Shown one piece after another: positions 26,190 through 32,147 of a DNA stretch of 64,000 bases. Position 1 is the stretch's first letter. The number at the start of each line of letters is the position of its first letter. Source of the stretch: Bacteroidota bacterium (GTDB taxonomy: Bacteria; Bacteroidota; Bacteroidia; Cytophagales; Cyclobacteriaceae); NCBI GenBank assembly GCA_018266055.1, contig JAFDYT010000006.1, positions 347,765 to 411,764 of the forward strand, given 5' to 3'. The notes beneath the pieces are model-generated. The model had not been told where the DNA came from. It made no database searches and saw only the letters and a program-made list of their open reading frames with translations. The position numbers were made by a program, and so were the translations under genes.

Positions 26190-26258
26190 GCGGGTTCGAA
26201 TCCCGCTCACAATTTGTTGTGATCGCTCAATGGGTAGAGCAATGGACTCAAAATCCAT
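26190..26258 (+). ncRNA. Permuted tRNA-like unit 2 (CAA anticodon loop)
   Basis: Order: T-arm GCGGG-TTCGAAT-CCCGC, acceptor 3' strand TCACAAT (26207), two bases, acceptor 5' strand GTTGTGA (26216), TC, D-arm GCTC-AATGGGTA-GAGC, anticodon arm ATGGA-CTCAAAA-TCCAT (CAA, Leu-type). The two acceptor strands pair at all seven positions (six Watson-Crick, one G-T) although the 3' strand comes first. A weak second T-arm (GAAG-CTGACTC-CTTC, 26265) follows but has no matching acceptor strand, so the permuted reading fits best. Confidence 0.55.
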
Positions 26259-26292
26259 CTTGACGAAGCTGACTCCTTCTAAAAAGAGTTAC

Positions 26293-26384
26293 CTCCGAAA
26301 GCAGTTCGGAGCATGTCAGGACTTTCACGAAAACTGTCGCCTTCGGGAACAGTCGGTAATGCGAAGTCCAGTCTGGCAAAGACT
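26293..26384 (+). ncRNA. Candidate structured RNA with three hairpins
   Basis: Hairpin 1: CTCCGAA/TTCGGAG (26293-26311), loop AGCAG. Hairpin 2: outer GGACTT/AAGTCC (26319-26369) enclosing ACTGT/ACAGT capped by CC-TTCG-GG. Hairpin 3: AGTCT/AGACT (26370-26384). It lies between the tRNA-like units and the slipin gene. An ORF crosses it (26230-26544) but starts inside a tRNA-like unit and looks random. From about 26385 to the slipin start I see nothing definite. Confidence 0.5.
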
Positions 26385-26576
26385 TGAAAGAATGGGGATT
26401 CGTACGGCAAAGTCTTTTTACTTTTTTGATGATGACGCTTGGGCATTAGTTCATGCTGATGATCAACAAACTAATCAGATGGCGCTGTGCTCAACTAGCC
26501 TTCCGTTTTTGCAAGATGACACTCTTCGAATTGCTTTCTTTTAAAGAGTTTTTTTAACGGTTTAATTTTTTATACA

Positions 26577-27677
26577 ATGAAAAGGATCAGAATTAATGCA
26601 GGAAACGTAGGATTGGTATTCCGCAAAGGCGATTACAAGCGCGTGCTTTCCGAAGGCGCCTATTGGGTGTCGCCTTTCGACGAGGTGTATGAGTACAATA
26701 CGTCAAAGCCTTTTTATTCTACGATAGAATTGAATATTCTCTTGCGAGACGCCGCGCTGTCGGCGATGCTGCAGGTGATTGAAGTAAAGGACAACGAGAT
26801 TGCCTTGCAATATGAAAATGGAAACTTCAAAAACGTATTGACGGCCGGACGCTATGCGTATTGGAAAGGTGCTACCGCGTTCACTTTTGTAAAGGCAGAT
26901 CTGAGTAAAGTTGCCATCACTGAAGGTATCGATGTCAACACATTGGTGCGAAAAGAAGTGTTGCCATTTATTCGTGTTTTCGTGGTAGAAGCCTATGAAA
27001 AAGGAATCTTGTTCGTCGATGGAAAATTTGAACGTGTACTGGAGACAGGTGTTTACCACTTCTGGAAAAACCCGATCGGTATTTCCGTAGCTAAGGCCGA
27101 TTTGCGCCAGCTGCAATTGGAAATTTCCGGACAGGAAATTTTGACGAAAGATAAAGCGGCACTTCGAGTGAACTTCTTCGCTCAATATAAAGTGGAGGAT
27201 ATTGTGAAGGCGTTGGTTGACACCAAAGACTACGAAAAGCAATTGTACACCCTGATGCAGTTGGCATTGCGTGAATTCGTCGGTACACTTTCGTTGGATG
27301 AATTGCTGGAAAAGAAAGAATCCGTATCCTCGTATGTGCTTGCCGTAGTGAAGGAAAAGGCTGCTGCGCTGGGTGTGGAAGTCATTGACTGTGGTGTGCG
27401 TGATATCATCTTACCGGGAGAAATGAAGGACATCATGAACCAGGTGTTGGTGGCGCAAAAGAAAGCCGAAGCCAACGTGATCATGCGACGTGAAGAAACA
27501 GCTTCTACCCGAAGCTTGTTGAACACGGCCAAATTGATGGAAGAGAACACCATGTTGTTCAAGTTGAAAGAGATGGAATATGTGGAGAAGATTGCGGATA
27601 AGATCAACACAATTTCTCTTTCGGGTGGGAACCAGATTATCGATCAGCTGAAAGATATTTTTGTTCCTCGTAAGTAA
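26577..27677 (+). CDS. Slipin-like SPFH/band-7 protein
   Basis: 366 residues. Two N-terminal tandem segments repeat the pattern NAGNVGLVFRKGDYKRVLSEGAYW / VKDNEIALQYENGNFKNVLTAGRYAYWKG / AYEKGILFVDGKFERVLETGVYHFW. An SPFH domain follows (LEISGQEILTKDKAALRVNFFAQYKVEDIVKALVDTKDYEKQLYTLMQLALREFVGTLSLDELL) and a C-terminal helical stretch (AQKKAEANVIMRREETASTRSLLNTAKLMEENTML). There is no clear membrane anchor. Slipin genes are repeatedly found beside rtcB in bacterial RNA-repair loci, and their role there is unknown. It sits inside the tRNA-like array. Confidence 0.88.
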   Translation: MKRIRINAGNVGLVFRKGDYKRVLSEGAYWVSPFDEVYEYNTSKPFYSTIELNILLRDAALSAMLQVIEVKDNEIALQYENGNFKNVLTAGRYAYWKGATAFTFVKADLSKVAITEGIDVNTLVRKEVLPFIRVFVVEAYEKGILFVDGKFERVLETGVYHFWKNPIGISVAKADLRQLQLEISGQEILTKDKAALRVNFFAQYKVEDIVKALVDTKDYEKQLYTLMQLALREFVGTLSLDELLEKKESVSSYVLAVVKEKAAALGVEVIDCGVRDIILPGEMKDIMNQVLVAQKKAEANVIMRREETASTRSLLNTAKLMEENTMLFKLKEMEYVEKIADKINTISLSGGNQIIDQLKDIFVPRK

Positions 27678-27680
27678 ACT

Positions 27681-27744
27681 TAGTTGTTAGTTTTCGTCGT
27701 TCGTTGTTGGCTTCGTACAACGAACAACCTTGAACTGACAACTT
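27681..27744 (+). repeat. Long imperfect hairpin after slipin gene
   Basis: Inner stem GTTCGTTGT/ACAACGAAC and outer AGTTGTTAGTT/AACTGACAACT (10 of 11). No T-run follows, so it is more likely a processing or structural element than a terminator. Confidence 0.5.
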
Positions 27745-27750
27745 TCTTAA

Positions 27751-27823
27751 GGAGATATAGATTAACTGGAAAATCACCTGGCTACGAACCAGGAAAGTGC
27801 GGGTTCGAATCCTTCTATCTCCT
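27751..27823 (+). tRNA. tRNA-Arg-like (ACG)
   Basis: Acceptor GGAGATA/TATCTCC (7 of 7), D-arm GATT-AACTGGAA-AATC, anticodon arm CCTGG-CTACGAA-CCAGG (ACG), T-arm GCGGG-TTCGAAT-CCTTC with one mismatch and one wobble. The D-stem is AT-rich and unusual for tRNA-Arg. Arg(ACG) is a known target of colicin D-type nucleases. Confidence 0.75.
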
Positions 27824-27827
27824 CTTT

Positions 27828-28033
27828 GACCTTATAGCTTAAAAGGAAAAGCCTGCGGTAAAAGTATTGACGTTCCGCAGCGTGCAGGGAATACTTTGTC
27901 ACAGCTATGCGCAGTGACAAATAGAATTTGCAGTTGCACCGAAATACCGCTCTATAGAAGTAAAGTAGGGAAGCGCATTTAGAGCCTTGCTGCCTGTGAG
28001 GGAATCTCAGTTCGAATCTGAGTAAGGTCTCCA
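27828..28033 (+). ncRNA. tRNA-like RNA with 153-nt insert and pseudoknot
   Basis: Both tRNA ends are present: acceptor GACCTTA (27828) / TAAGGTC (28023), TA, D-arm GCTT-AAAAGGAA-AAGC, T-arm CTCAG-TTCGAAT-CTGAG (28006-28022), discriminator T and encoded CCA. The anticodon arm is replaced by 153 nt (27853-28005). In it CTGCGG/CCGCAG closes a 16-nt loop containing AAAGTATT, which pairs with AATACTTT at 27890 (8-bp pseudoknot). A GTCAC/GTGAC hairpin follows (27898-27918). Further pairs CTCTA/TAGAG are possible. Bacterial Y RNAs also carry tRNA-like modules and lie by rtcB, but no Ro60 gene is in the window. Confidence 0.65.
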
Positions 28034-28035
28034 CT

Positions 28036-28110
28036 GCCGAAGTGACGGAATCTGGCATACGTACTGGTCTTAGAAACCAGGTTGTGAGAGTTCGAATCTC
28101 TCCTTCGGTA
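28036..28110 (+). tRNA. tRNA-Leu-like (TAG) with short variable arm
   Basis: Acceptor GCCGAAG/CTTCGGT (one G-T), anticodon arm CTGGT-CTTAGAA-ACCAG (TAG), T-arm GAGAG-TTCGAAT-CTCTC, discriminator A. The variable region is only GTTGT, whereas bacterial tRNA-Leu has a long variable arm needed by LeuRS, so charging is doubtful. Confidence 0.75.
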
Positions 28111-28121
28111 CTTAGAAGCGA

Positions 28122-28179
28122 TTAATTGTTATTAGTTAATAGTTGGTCGCGCATCTACTAATTTTCCAATAACAATTAA
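28122..28179 (+). repeat. 12-bp inverted repeat before rtcB
   Basis: TTAATTGTTATT (28122) and AATAACAATTAA (28168) are perfectly complementary around 34 nt, ending 14 bp before the rtcB start. It could hide or shape the ribosome-binding region. Similar AT-rich words occur near 63.96 kb, so it may be a common intergenic motif. Confidence 0.45.
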
Positions 28180-28193
28180 CTTATAGCTCAATC

Positions 28194-29594
28194 ATGACAG
28201 GCACTCAACTCTTGGCCATCGGCTTCACCCAAAGCAAAGCACTTGGCATGGCGCTCGAACTGGCGCAGTCGAAGCTTACGCTTTTTACCGAGGAAGAAAT
28301 CATTCAATTGCTCAAACAAGTGCTCGCACAGCCATCAACGTATGTAGACGATGAAATTTTTTCTGAGCTCGCCGTAGAACTTCTGAAACCTGCCAGCGGT
28401 GAGATCGCCTTGAACGAATCAGGCTTGCCCTATTCTATCTACGGCGCGGAAGCGATCGAAGCCGGCGCACTCCAACAAATGGAAACAGCGATGAAACTGC
28501 CTGTCACCATTGCCGGCGCGCTCATGCCCGACGCCCATCAGGGCTATGGGCTGCCCATAGGCGGTGTTCTTGCTACCAACAATGCCGTGATTCCTTACGG
28601 TGTAGGCGTAGACATTGGTTGCCGTATGTGCATGACAATTTATGATCTGCCCGTTTCTTCGTTGGATGAAAAGAAAGAGGATTTCAAAAAGATGCTGATC
28701 AACAACACAAAGTTTGGTCAGGCCACATTCAAGAAAACGAAAGACCATGAAATCTTTGAGAGAAAGGAATTCAAGGAACTGAGCATTGTGCGTGAGATGA
28801 AAGACCGTGCGTGGCAACAAATCGGGAGCTCGGGTGGAGGAAATCACTTTGTGGAATTTGGAATCGCAGAGATCACGAATGAAATCAACGAATACAATCT
28901 TCATGCGGGAAAATATGTAGCCGTGCTCTCGCACTCGGGTTCGCGCGGACTAGGTGCAAACATCGCGCGTCACTACACGCAGATTGCGATGGAAGCATGT
29001 AAGCTGCCGCAAGAAGCAAAGCATCTGGCGTGGCTTGACCTCGCTACTGAAGCGGGGCAAGAATATTGGCTTGCGATGAACCTTGCGGGCGATTATGCCT
29101 CTGCGTGTCACCACCAGATCCATGAACGGATGGCGATTGGCTTGCGCGAAACTCCGCTCGCCATGATCGAGAACCATCATAACTTTGCATGGAAAGAGAA
29201 AGATGCGAATGGCAATGAACTAATCGTTCACCGCAAAGGCGCTACGCCGGCAGGTGCGGGAGTTCTCGGGATTATTCCCGGCTCAATGGCGACGCCAGGA
29301 TTCATTGTGCGTGGCAAAGGACAAGCGGCCTCCATCAACTCTGCCTCACACGGAGCAGGACGGACGATGTCGCGGACAAAAGCGAAAGAAACATTGACCG
29401 CCGCCCAGGTGAGTAAATTTTTGAGCGACGCAGGTGTAGAGCTGATTGGCTCCGGATTGGATGAAGCGCCGATGGCCTACAAGGACATTCATCGTGTGAT
29501 GAACGCACAACATGAGTTAGTCGAAGTGCTCGGCTCCTTCATACCAAAGATTGTGAGAATGTGCGGGGATGAGAGGTTTAAGGAAGTAGATTAA
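28194..29594 (+). CDS. rtcB: RNA-splicing ligase RtcB
   Basis: 466 residues. It joins RNA 2',3'-cyclic-phosphate or 3'-phosphate ends to 5'-OH ends using GTP and Mn2+. Motifs present: MPDAHQGYGLPIGGV, Cys in VDIGCRM (metal ligand), SSGGGNHFVEF, SHSGSRGLGANIA, ENHHNFAWKE, RKGATPAGAGVLGIIPGSMATPG and the guanylated His in SASHGAGRTMSR. All key residues are intact. No archease or RtcA gene is in the window. It lies within an array of tRNA-like genes, with slipin upstream and immunity-type genes downstream, and is presumably controlled from the WYL operator. This fits repair of tRNAs cut by anticodon nucleases. Confidence 0.95.
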   Translation: MTGTQLLAIGFTQSKALGMALELAQSKLTLFTEEEIIQLLKQVLAQPSTYVDDEIFSELAVELLKPASGEIALNESGLPYSIYGAEAIEAGALQQMETAMKLPVTIAGALMPDAHQGYGLPIGGVLATNNAVIPYGVGVDIGCRMCMTIYDLPVSSLDEKKEDFKKMLINNTKFGQATFKKTKDHEIFERKEFKELSIVREMKDRAWQQIGSSGGGNHFVEFGIAEITNEINEYNLHAGKYVAVLSHSGSRGLGANIARHYTQIAMEACKLPQEAKHLAWLDLATEAGQEYWLAMNLAGDYASACHHQIHERMAIGLRETPLAMIENHHNFAWKEKDANGNELIVHRKGATPAGAGVLGIIPGSMATPGFIVRGKGQAASINSASHGAGRTMSRTKAKETLTAAQVSKFLSDAGVELIGSGLDEAPMAYKDIHRVMNAQHELVEVLGSFIPKIVRMCGDERFKEVD

Positions 29595-29607
29595 TTTGAA
29601 AAAGAAG

Positions 29608-30072
29608 ATGACGCTTAATTACTTTCTTGAAAATGCTGGCTGGGCAAATGTAAAGATCGCGAAGGGGGACATTTCATGCTCTATTACTGTGTCTTATCTA
29701 CATGATTCGCTTGGAGAACTCACAGCATCAACGAACTTATTGCTACAAGGAATTAAGGAGGCTAAAGTATTATTCATGGATGAGCCTGGAGAACATATGA
29801 TGTTTTTGCAAGCACTAAGCGACACTGTTCTTGAGATTGAAATTCGTTGGTTTGAAGACTGGGCAAGCTGGGATTTGATTACCGAGAAGGAGTATAAAGT
29901 TGTCTTCAAAGTTCAAACCGGTTTGTTAGATTTTGCAAGTGAAGTCAAACGCAACCTGGAAAAAATCTTGAAGGAAAATGGGTTAGCCGGTTATAAAGAG
30001 AAATGGGTTGAAAGTGATTTTCCTATGAAAGAGTTCGAGAGATTACAGAAACTCTTGCTTGAAAAACCCTGA
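29608..30072 (+). CDS. Unknown protein next to rtcB, immunity-like setting
   Basis: 154 residues from the ATG at 29608; a TTG at 29596 is also in frame. MTLNYFLENAGWANVKIAKGDISCSITVSYL starts a compact alpha/beta domain with WFEDWASWDLITEKEYKVVFKV. No signal peptide and no catalytic motif. Its size, acidic nature and position directly before a CdiI-type gene suggest a polymorphic-toxin immunity protein, but I do not recognise the family. It overlaps the next frame by 14 bp. Confidence 0.6.
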   Translation: MTLNYFLENAGWANVKIAKGDISCSITVSYLHDSLGELTASTNLLLQGIKEAKVLFMDEPGEHMMFLQALSDTVLEIEIRWFEDWASWDLITEKEYKVVFKVQTGLLDFASEVKRNLEKILKENGLAGYKEKWVESDFPMKEFERLQKLLLEKP

Positions 30073-30469
30073 AATAGTTGTGAAAAAACTCGAACTCAAT
30101 TGGAGATTTAAATCGCTGGAAAGCCTCGAGAAAGCGGTATGGCCAAAAGTTGACTATGACAGCCATCTTGTTCGCACGACAACAAGGTTGAGGAAAATTC
30201 CTTTGAATGAATTTACTGTTGAAGACTTGCGAATCATGATCGGCCAAAATTTTGGTCTTCCATTTTTAATTCCACTTGCTCTTGAAAAATTGAATGAGAA
30301 TATTTTGGCCGAGGGCGATAATTTCCCCGGTGATTTATTGTCGACAGTCGTAAAGAGTGATCCCAATTTCTGGAAGGAAAATTCAGAATACAAGAAGATA
30401 TTAGACGATTTGATCGCAAAAAATTTGAAACTAATTGAAAGCCAAAATCTGAAATTGTTGAAACAATAA
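30059..30469 (+). CDS. CdiI-like contact-dependent inhibition immunity protein
   Basis: 136 residues from a TTG; the GTG at 30080 gives 129. KSLESLEKAVWP, SHLVRTTTRLRKIPLNEFTVEDLRIMIGQNFGLPFLIPLALEKLNENILAEGDNFPGDLLSTVVK and FWKENSEYKKILDDL match the pattern I know for the CdiI_2 immunity family. Such proteins neutralise toxin domains delivered by neighbouring cells, many of them tRNases. No cognate toxin is nearby, so it may be an orphan immunity gene. It shares the rtcB transcript. Confidence 0.8.
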   Translation: MKNPEIVVKKLELNWRFKSLESLEKAVWPKVDYDSHLVRTTTRLRKIPLNEFTVEDLRIMIGQNFGLPFLIPLALEKLNENILAEGDNFPGDLLSTVVKSDPNFWKENSEYKKILDDLIAKNLKLIESQNLKLLKQ

Positions 30470-30519
30470 GTTTACCTTCGCACCGCATTTCACCTCAACC
30501 AATTATAAAAGGAGGTACC

Positions 30520-30549
30520 ATGCTTAGTCTTTTTAATCATATTCATTAG
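30520..30549 (+). CDS. Nine-residue leader peptide with strong Shine-Dalgarno
   Basis: AAAAGGAGG followed by TACC and ATG; reads MLSLFNHIH then TAG. The Shine-Dalgarno is the best I noticed in the window, although Bacteroidetes rarely use strong ones. Two hairpins and a T-run follow, upstream of the 30642 gene, as expected for an attenuation leader. Confidence 0.45.
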   Translation: MLSLFNHIH

Positions 30550-30620
30550 CGACTTCATCCTGAAAAACAGGATGCGAGAATCGCTTTGACCTTTCTGGGT
30601 CAAATCAATTTTATTTTTTT
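30548..30620 (+). promoter_or_regulatory. Tandem hairpins and T-run, possible attenuator
   Basis: Hairpin 1: AGCGA...TCGCT enclosing perfect CATCCTG-AAAAA-CAGGATG (30556-30574). Hairpin 2: perfect TTTGACC/GGTCAAA (30585-30604) followed by TTTTATTTTTTT. The second is terminator-like. It lies between the leader peptide and the 30642 gene. Confidence 0.55.
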
Positions 30621-30641
30621 AACAATTAATACACACGTGAT

Positions 30642-31559
30642 ATGAACACGCATGAGTTAGACTATTGGGTTCAGTGTACCCGACTTCGATCAAAGCGTCA
30701 AAAAAATCGAATGCAGCGAAAAGACAAAGACAAACTGCTGATTCGAAAACACAAGGAAGAGAAAGGCATTTGGTCTGAGATACGGAATCTTGAATGGAAC
30801 GAACTAAAGCCACCTGTACAACGCGGCTTCATCAGGTATTTTGTATTGCGCGAAGATGTAGCCAGAACTAAAGAGGCCTCTTTCTTTCAGAGAATTCTTG
30901 ATAAGATCAACACCCGACAATGGAGCTATCGGAAGGATTTCAAGAAAAAAGGAAGACGTTTTGGTAAGAAGGTCTACAACGTTCGCGAGCAGCAACTTGC
31001 CGATGTTTCTGTTCAAGACTTCATAAAGAATTTCTCGGAAAGAGAGCACCCTTACTTTGAAGAGCAGTTGGTTCATTGGCGATACAGTAAAAAGCCACAC
31101 AAAGTGTATCGCTTCACTGAGTCGTGGAGATTCGTACTTAAAGTGCAGCCAAACATGATCACAAAGGTGAGAGTAAAGAATCTTGACCTTGAGCGTCGAA
31201 AGGCAGAAGTTGATAAGTTTTTTAATTATGAACGAAGGGGACGTCTCTGGAAATTGATAGATGCTACCCACTCATGGCATCGCAAGCCGGAAGAAAAATA
31301 TAGAAGCCCTTTTTACAACAGATCGTTTGCTTCAGTTCTTGATGAATACTGGCCCGATCAACAAATGAAAATAACCTTCAAAAACCCTCGGCAAAACCGG
31401 GGGTTTTGTTTTTGTTGGGTGATGCTTGAGGTTCGAACTCAAAAACACAAGATCCACAATCTTGCCGCGATACCCGTTTGCGTTGCATCACCATATTTCA
31501 TTCCTTTCGAAGAGAGGATGAGTAGAACATCCAAGGCACGTAAGCACCCAATTTTATAG
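30642..31559 (+). CDS. Unknown basic protein of the RNA-repair island, end uncertain
   Basis: 305 codons. The first ~245 residues look coding: strongly basic (RLRSKRQKNRMQRKDKDKLLIRKHKEEKG), aromatic-rich (WSYRKDFKKKGRRFGKKVYN, HWRYSKKPHKVYRFTESWRFVLKV), no membrane segment, suggesting RNA binding. From about residue 247 the frame runs through a strong terminator (31381-31407) and the antisense of tRNA-His (31418-31492), and the residues look random. Another frame gives a stop at 31366-31368, so the natural end may be near there and a frameshift may have removed it. The family is not recognised. Confidence 0.55.
   Translation: MNTHELDYWVQCTRLRSKRQKNRMQRKDKDKLLIRKHKEEKGIWSEIRNLEWNELKPPVQRGFIRYFVLREDVARTKEASFFQRILDKINTRQWSYRKDFKKKGRRFGKKVYNVREQQLADVSVQDFIKNFSEREHPYFEEQLVHWRYSKKPHKVYRFTESWRFVLKVQPNMITKVRVKNLDLERRKAEVDKFFNYERRGRLWKLIDATHSWHRKPEEKYRSPFYNRSFASVLDEYWPDQQMKITFKNPRQNRGFCFCWVMLEVRTQKHKIHNLAAIPVCVASPYFIPFEERMSRTSKARKHPIL
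31381..31407. terminator. Bidirectional terminator between the two converging arrays
   Basis: AAAACCC-TCGG / CCGG-GGGTTTT, 11-bp stem (one T-G), loop CAAAA, T-runs on both strands. It ends the + strand genes and the minus-strand tRNA array. Confidence 0.85.
31418..31492 (-). tRNA. tRNA-His (GTG) with G-1
   Basis: On the minus strand: extra G at -1 pairing with C73, acceptor GTGATGC/GCATCAC, anticodon arm CAAGA-TTGTGGA-TCTTG (GTG), T-arm TTGAG-TTCGAAC-CTCAA. The D-arm (CGC...GCG) is short of one pair. The G-1:C73 identity element of histidine tRNAs is kept. His tRNA is a colicin E5-type target. Confidence 0.75.
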
Positions 31560-31594
31560 AGCGGCCTCTACCATTTGCTGTCTACTCTCCGTTG

Positions 31595-31670
31595 TAGGGT
31601 AACCTGGATTCGAACCAGGGAACTCCTGCTTCCAAGGCAGGCGAGGACGACCGGGCTCCTCCATTACCCT
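31595..31670 (-). tRNA. tRNA-Pro-like (TGG)
   Basis: Acceptor AGGGTAA/TTACCCT, D-stem AGGA/TCCT, anticodon arm CCTGC-CTTGGAA-GCAGG (TGG), T-arm CCTGG-TTCGAAT-CCAGG. All stems are complete, but A1:T72 differs from the C1:G72 of ordinary bacterial tRNA-Pro. Confidence 0.75.
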
Positions 31671-31679
31671 AAATAACTT

Positions 31680-31760
31680 GTAATGCGGAAGGCTTTAACT
31701 TCGATCTTCCAGACGATCAATGTCAGGACGCATTTGTCTGCGGCTATGCTATCACATCAC
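31680..31760 (-). tRNA. Degenerate tRNA-like gene (TGA loop, Ser-type)
   Basis: Acceptor GTGATGT/GCATTAC (two G-T), D-type stem GCAT/ATGC, anticodon arm CTGAC-ATTGATC-GTCTG with a T-T mismatch (TGA), T-arm GAAG-TTAAAGC-CTTC. The T-loop lacks TTCGAAT. No long variable arm as real tRNA-Ser would have. Confidence 0.45.
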
Positions 31761-31795
31761 CGGCTTATCCCGACTTATCGTTGGGATTACCCTTG

Positions 31796-31868
31796 TGGAG
31801 ACACCTGGTAACGCTCCAGGACCCCGACTTTTTCAGAGTCGTGCTTCTACTTAGTTAGCTTTATCTCC
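31796..31868 (-). tRNA. tRNA-Phe-like (GAA) with altered T-loop
   Basis: Acceptor GGAGATA/TGTCTCC, anticodon arm CGACT-CTGAAAA-AGTCG (GAA), T-arm CCTGG-AGCGTTA-CCAGG. The T-loop AGCGTTA replaces TTCGAAT, and the D-loop lacks GG, so the usual elbow contact is lost. The 5' acceptor strand GGAGATA is the same as in the Arg-like gene at 27751. Confidence 0.65.
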
Positions 31869-31879
31869 AATTTTTTTGT

Positions 31880-31949
31880 TCGGTCACACGGTAACGATCC
31901 GTATTCCCCAGATTAAAAATCTGGTGCATCACCATTAATGCTTTGACCG
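31880..31949 (-). tRNA. tRNA-Lys-like (TTT)
   Basis: Acceptor CGGTCAA/GTGACCG (six of seven pairs), D-arm GCAT-TAATGGTG-ATGC with GG, anticodon arm CCAGA-TTTTTAA-TCTGG (TTT), T-arm ACGG-ATCGTTA-CCGT. The T-loop ATCGTTA resembles the altered loop of the Phe-like gene. Lys(TTT) is the target of PrrC-type nucleases. Confidence 0.65.
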
Positions 31950-31956
31950 AGTAAAG

Positions 31957-32046
31957 TCGAGGTGGCTGTCCCGATAGCTATCGGGAGAACCAACATGCAA
32001 CCAATTACGGTTTCGACACGATATAAGCGTGAGCCGATACACCTCG
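31957..32046 (-). ncRNA. tRNA-like unit with palindrome as T-arm
   Basis: Acceptor CGAGGTG/CACCTCG pairs perfectly. In the T-arm position stands TCCCG-ATAGCTAT-CGGGA (31969-31986), the palindrome also found at 18.5 and 32.1 kb. Inner hairpins CACG/CGTG and AACC/GGTT are present, but no clear anticodon arm. Confidence 0.5.
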
Positions 32047-32055
32047 TATTCTCGC

Positions 32056-32135
32056 GGATGCAGATGGGCACGATCGACCTAGGCGTAATCCCGATAGCTA
32101 TCGGGACCCTGCTCTACCAACTGAGCTATGCATCC
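32056..32135 (-). ncRNA. tRNA-like unit with palindrome as anticodon arm
   Basis: Acceptor GGATGCA/TGCATCC (7 of 7), canonical D-arm GCTC-AGTTGGTA-GAGC. In the anticodon-arm position stands TCCCG-ATAGCTAT-CGGGA (32089-32106). T-arm TAGGT-CGATCGT-GCCCA is weak. First unit of the minus array, 12 bp after a terminator. Confidence 0.6.
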
Positions 32136-32147
32136 AAAAACAAAAAA

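Noticed and set aside
26230-26544. 104-codon + strand open frame
   Set aside because: It starts inside a tRNA-like anticodon region and crosses the three-hairpin RNA; composition looks random.
27828-28033. Group I intron in a tRNA, or tmRNA
   Set aside because: The 153-nt insert is far too short for a group I intron and lacks its core elements. A tmRNA would lack the D-stem seen here and would need a tag frame and more pseudoknots.
28122-28179. The TTAATTGTTATT inverted repeat as an island-specific regulatory site
   Set aside because: Similar TTAATAGTTATT-type words occur at 63.95 kb outside the island, so it may be a general intergenic motif; kept only as a low-confidence repeat.
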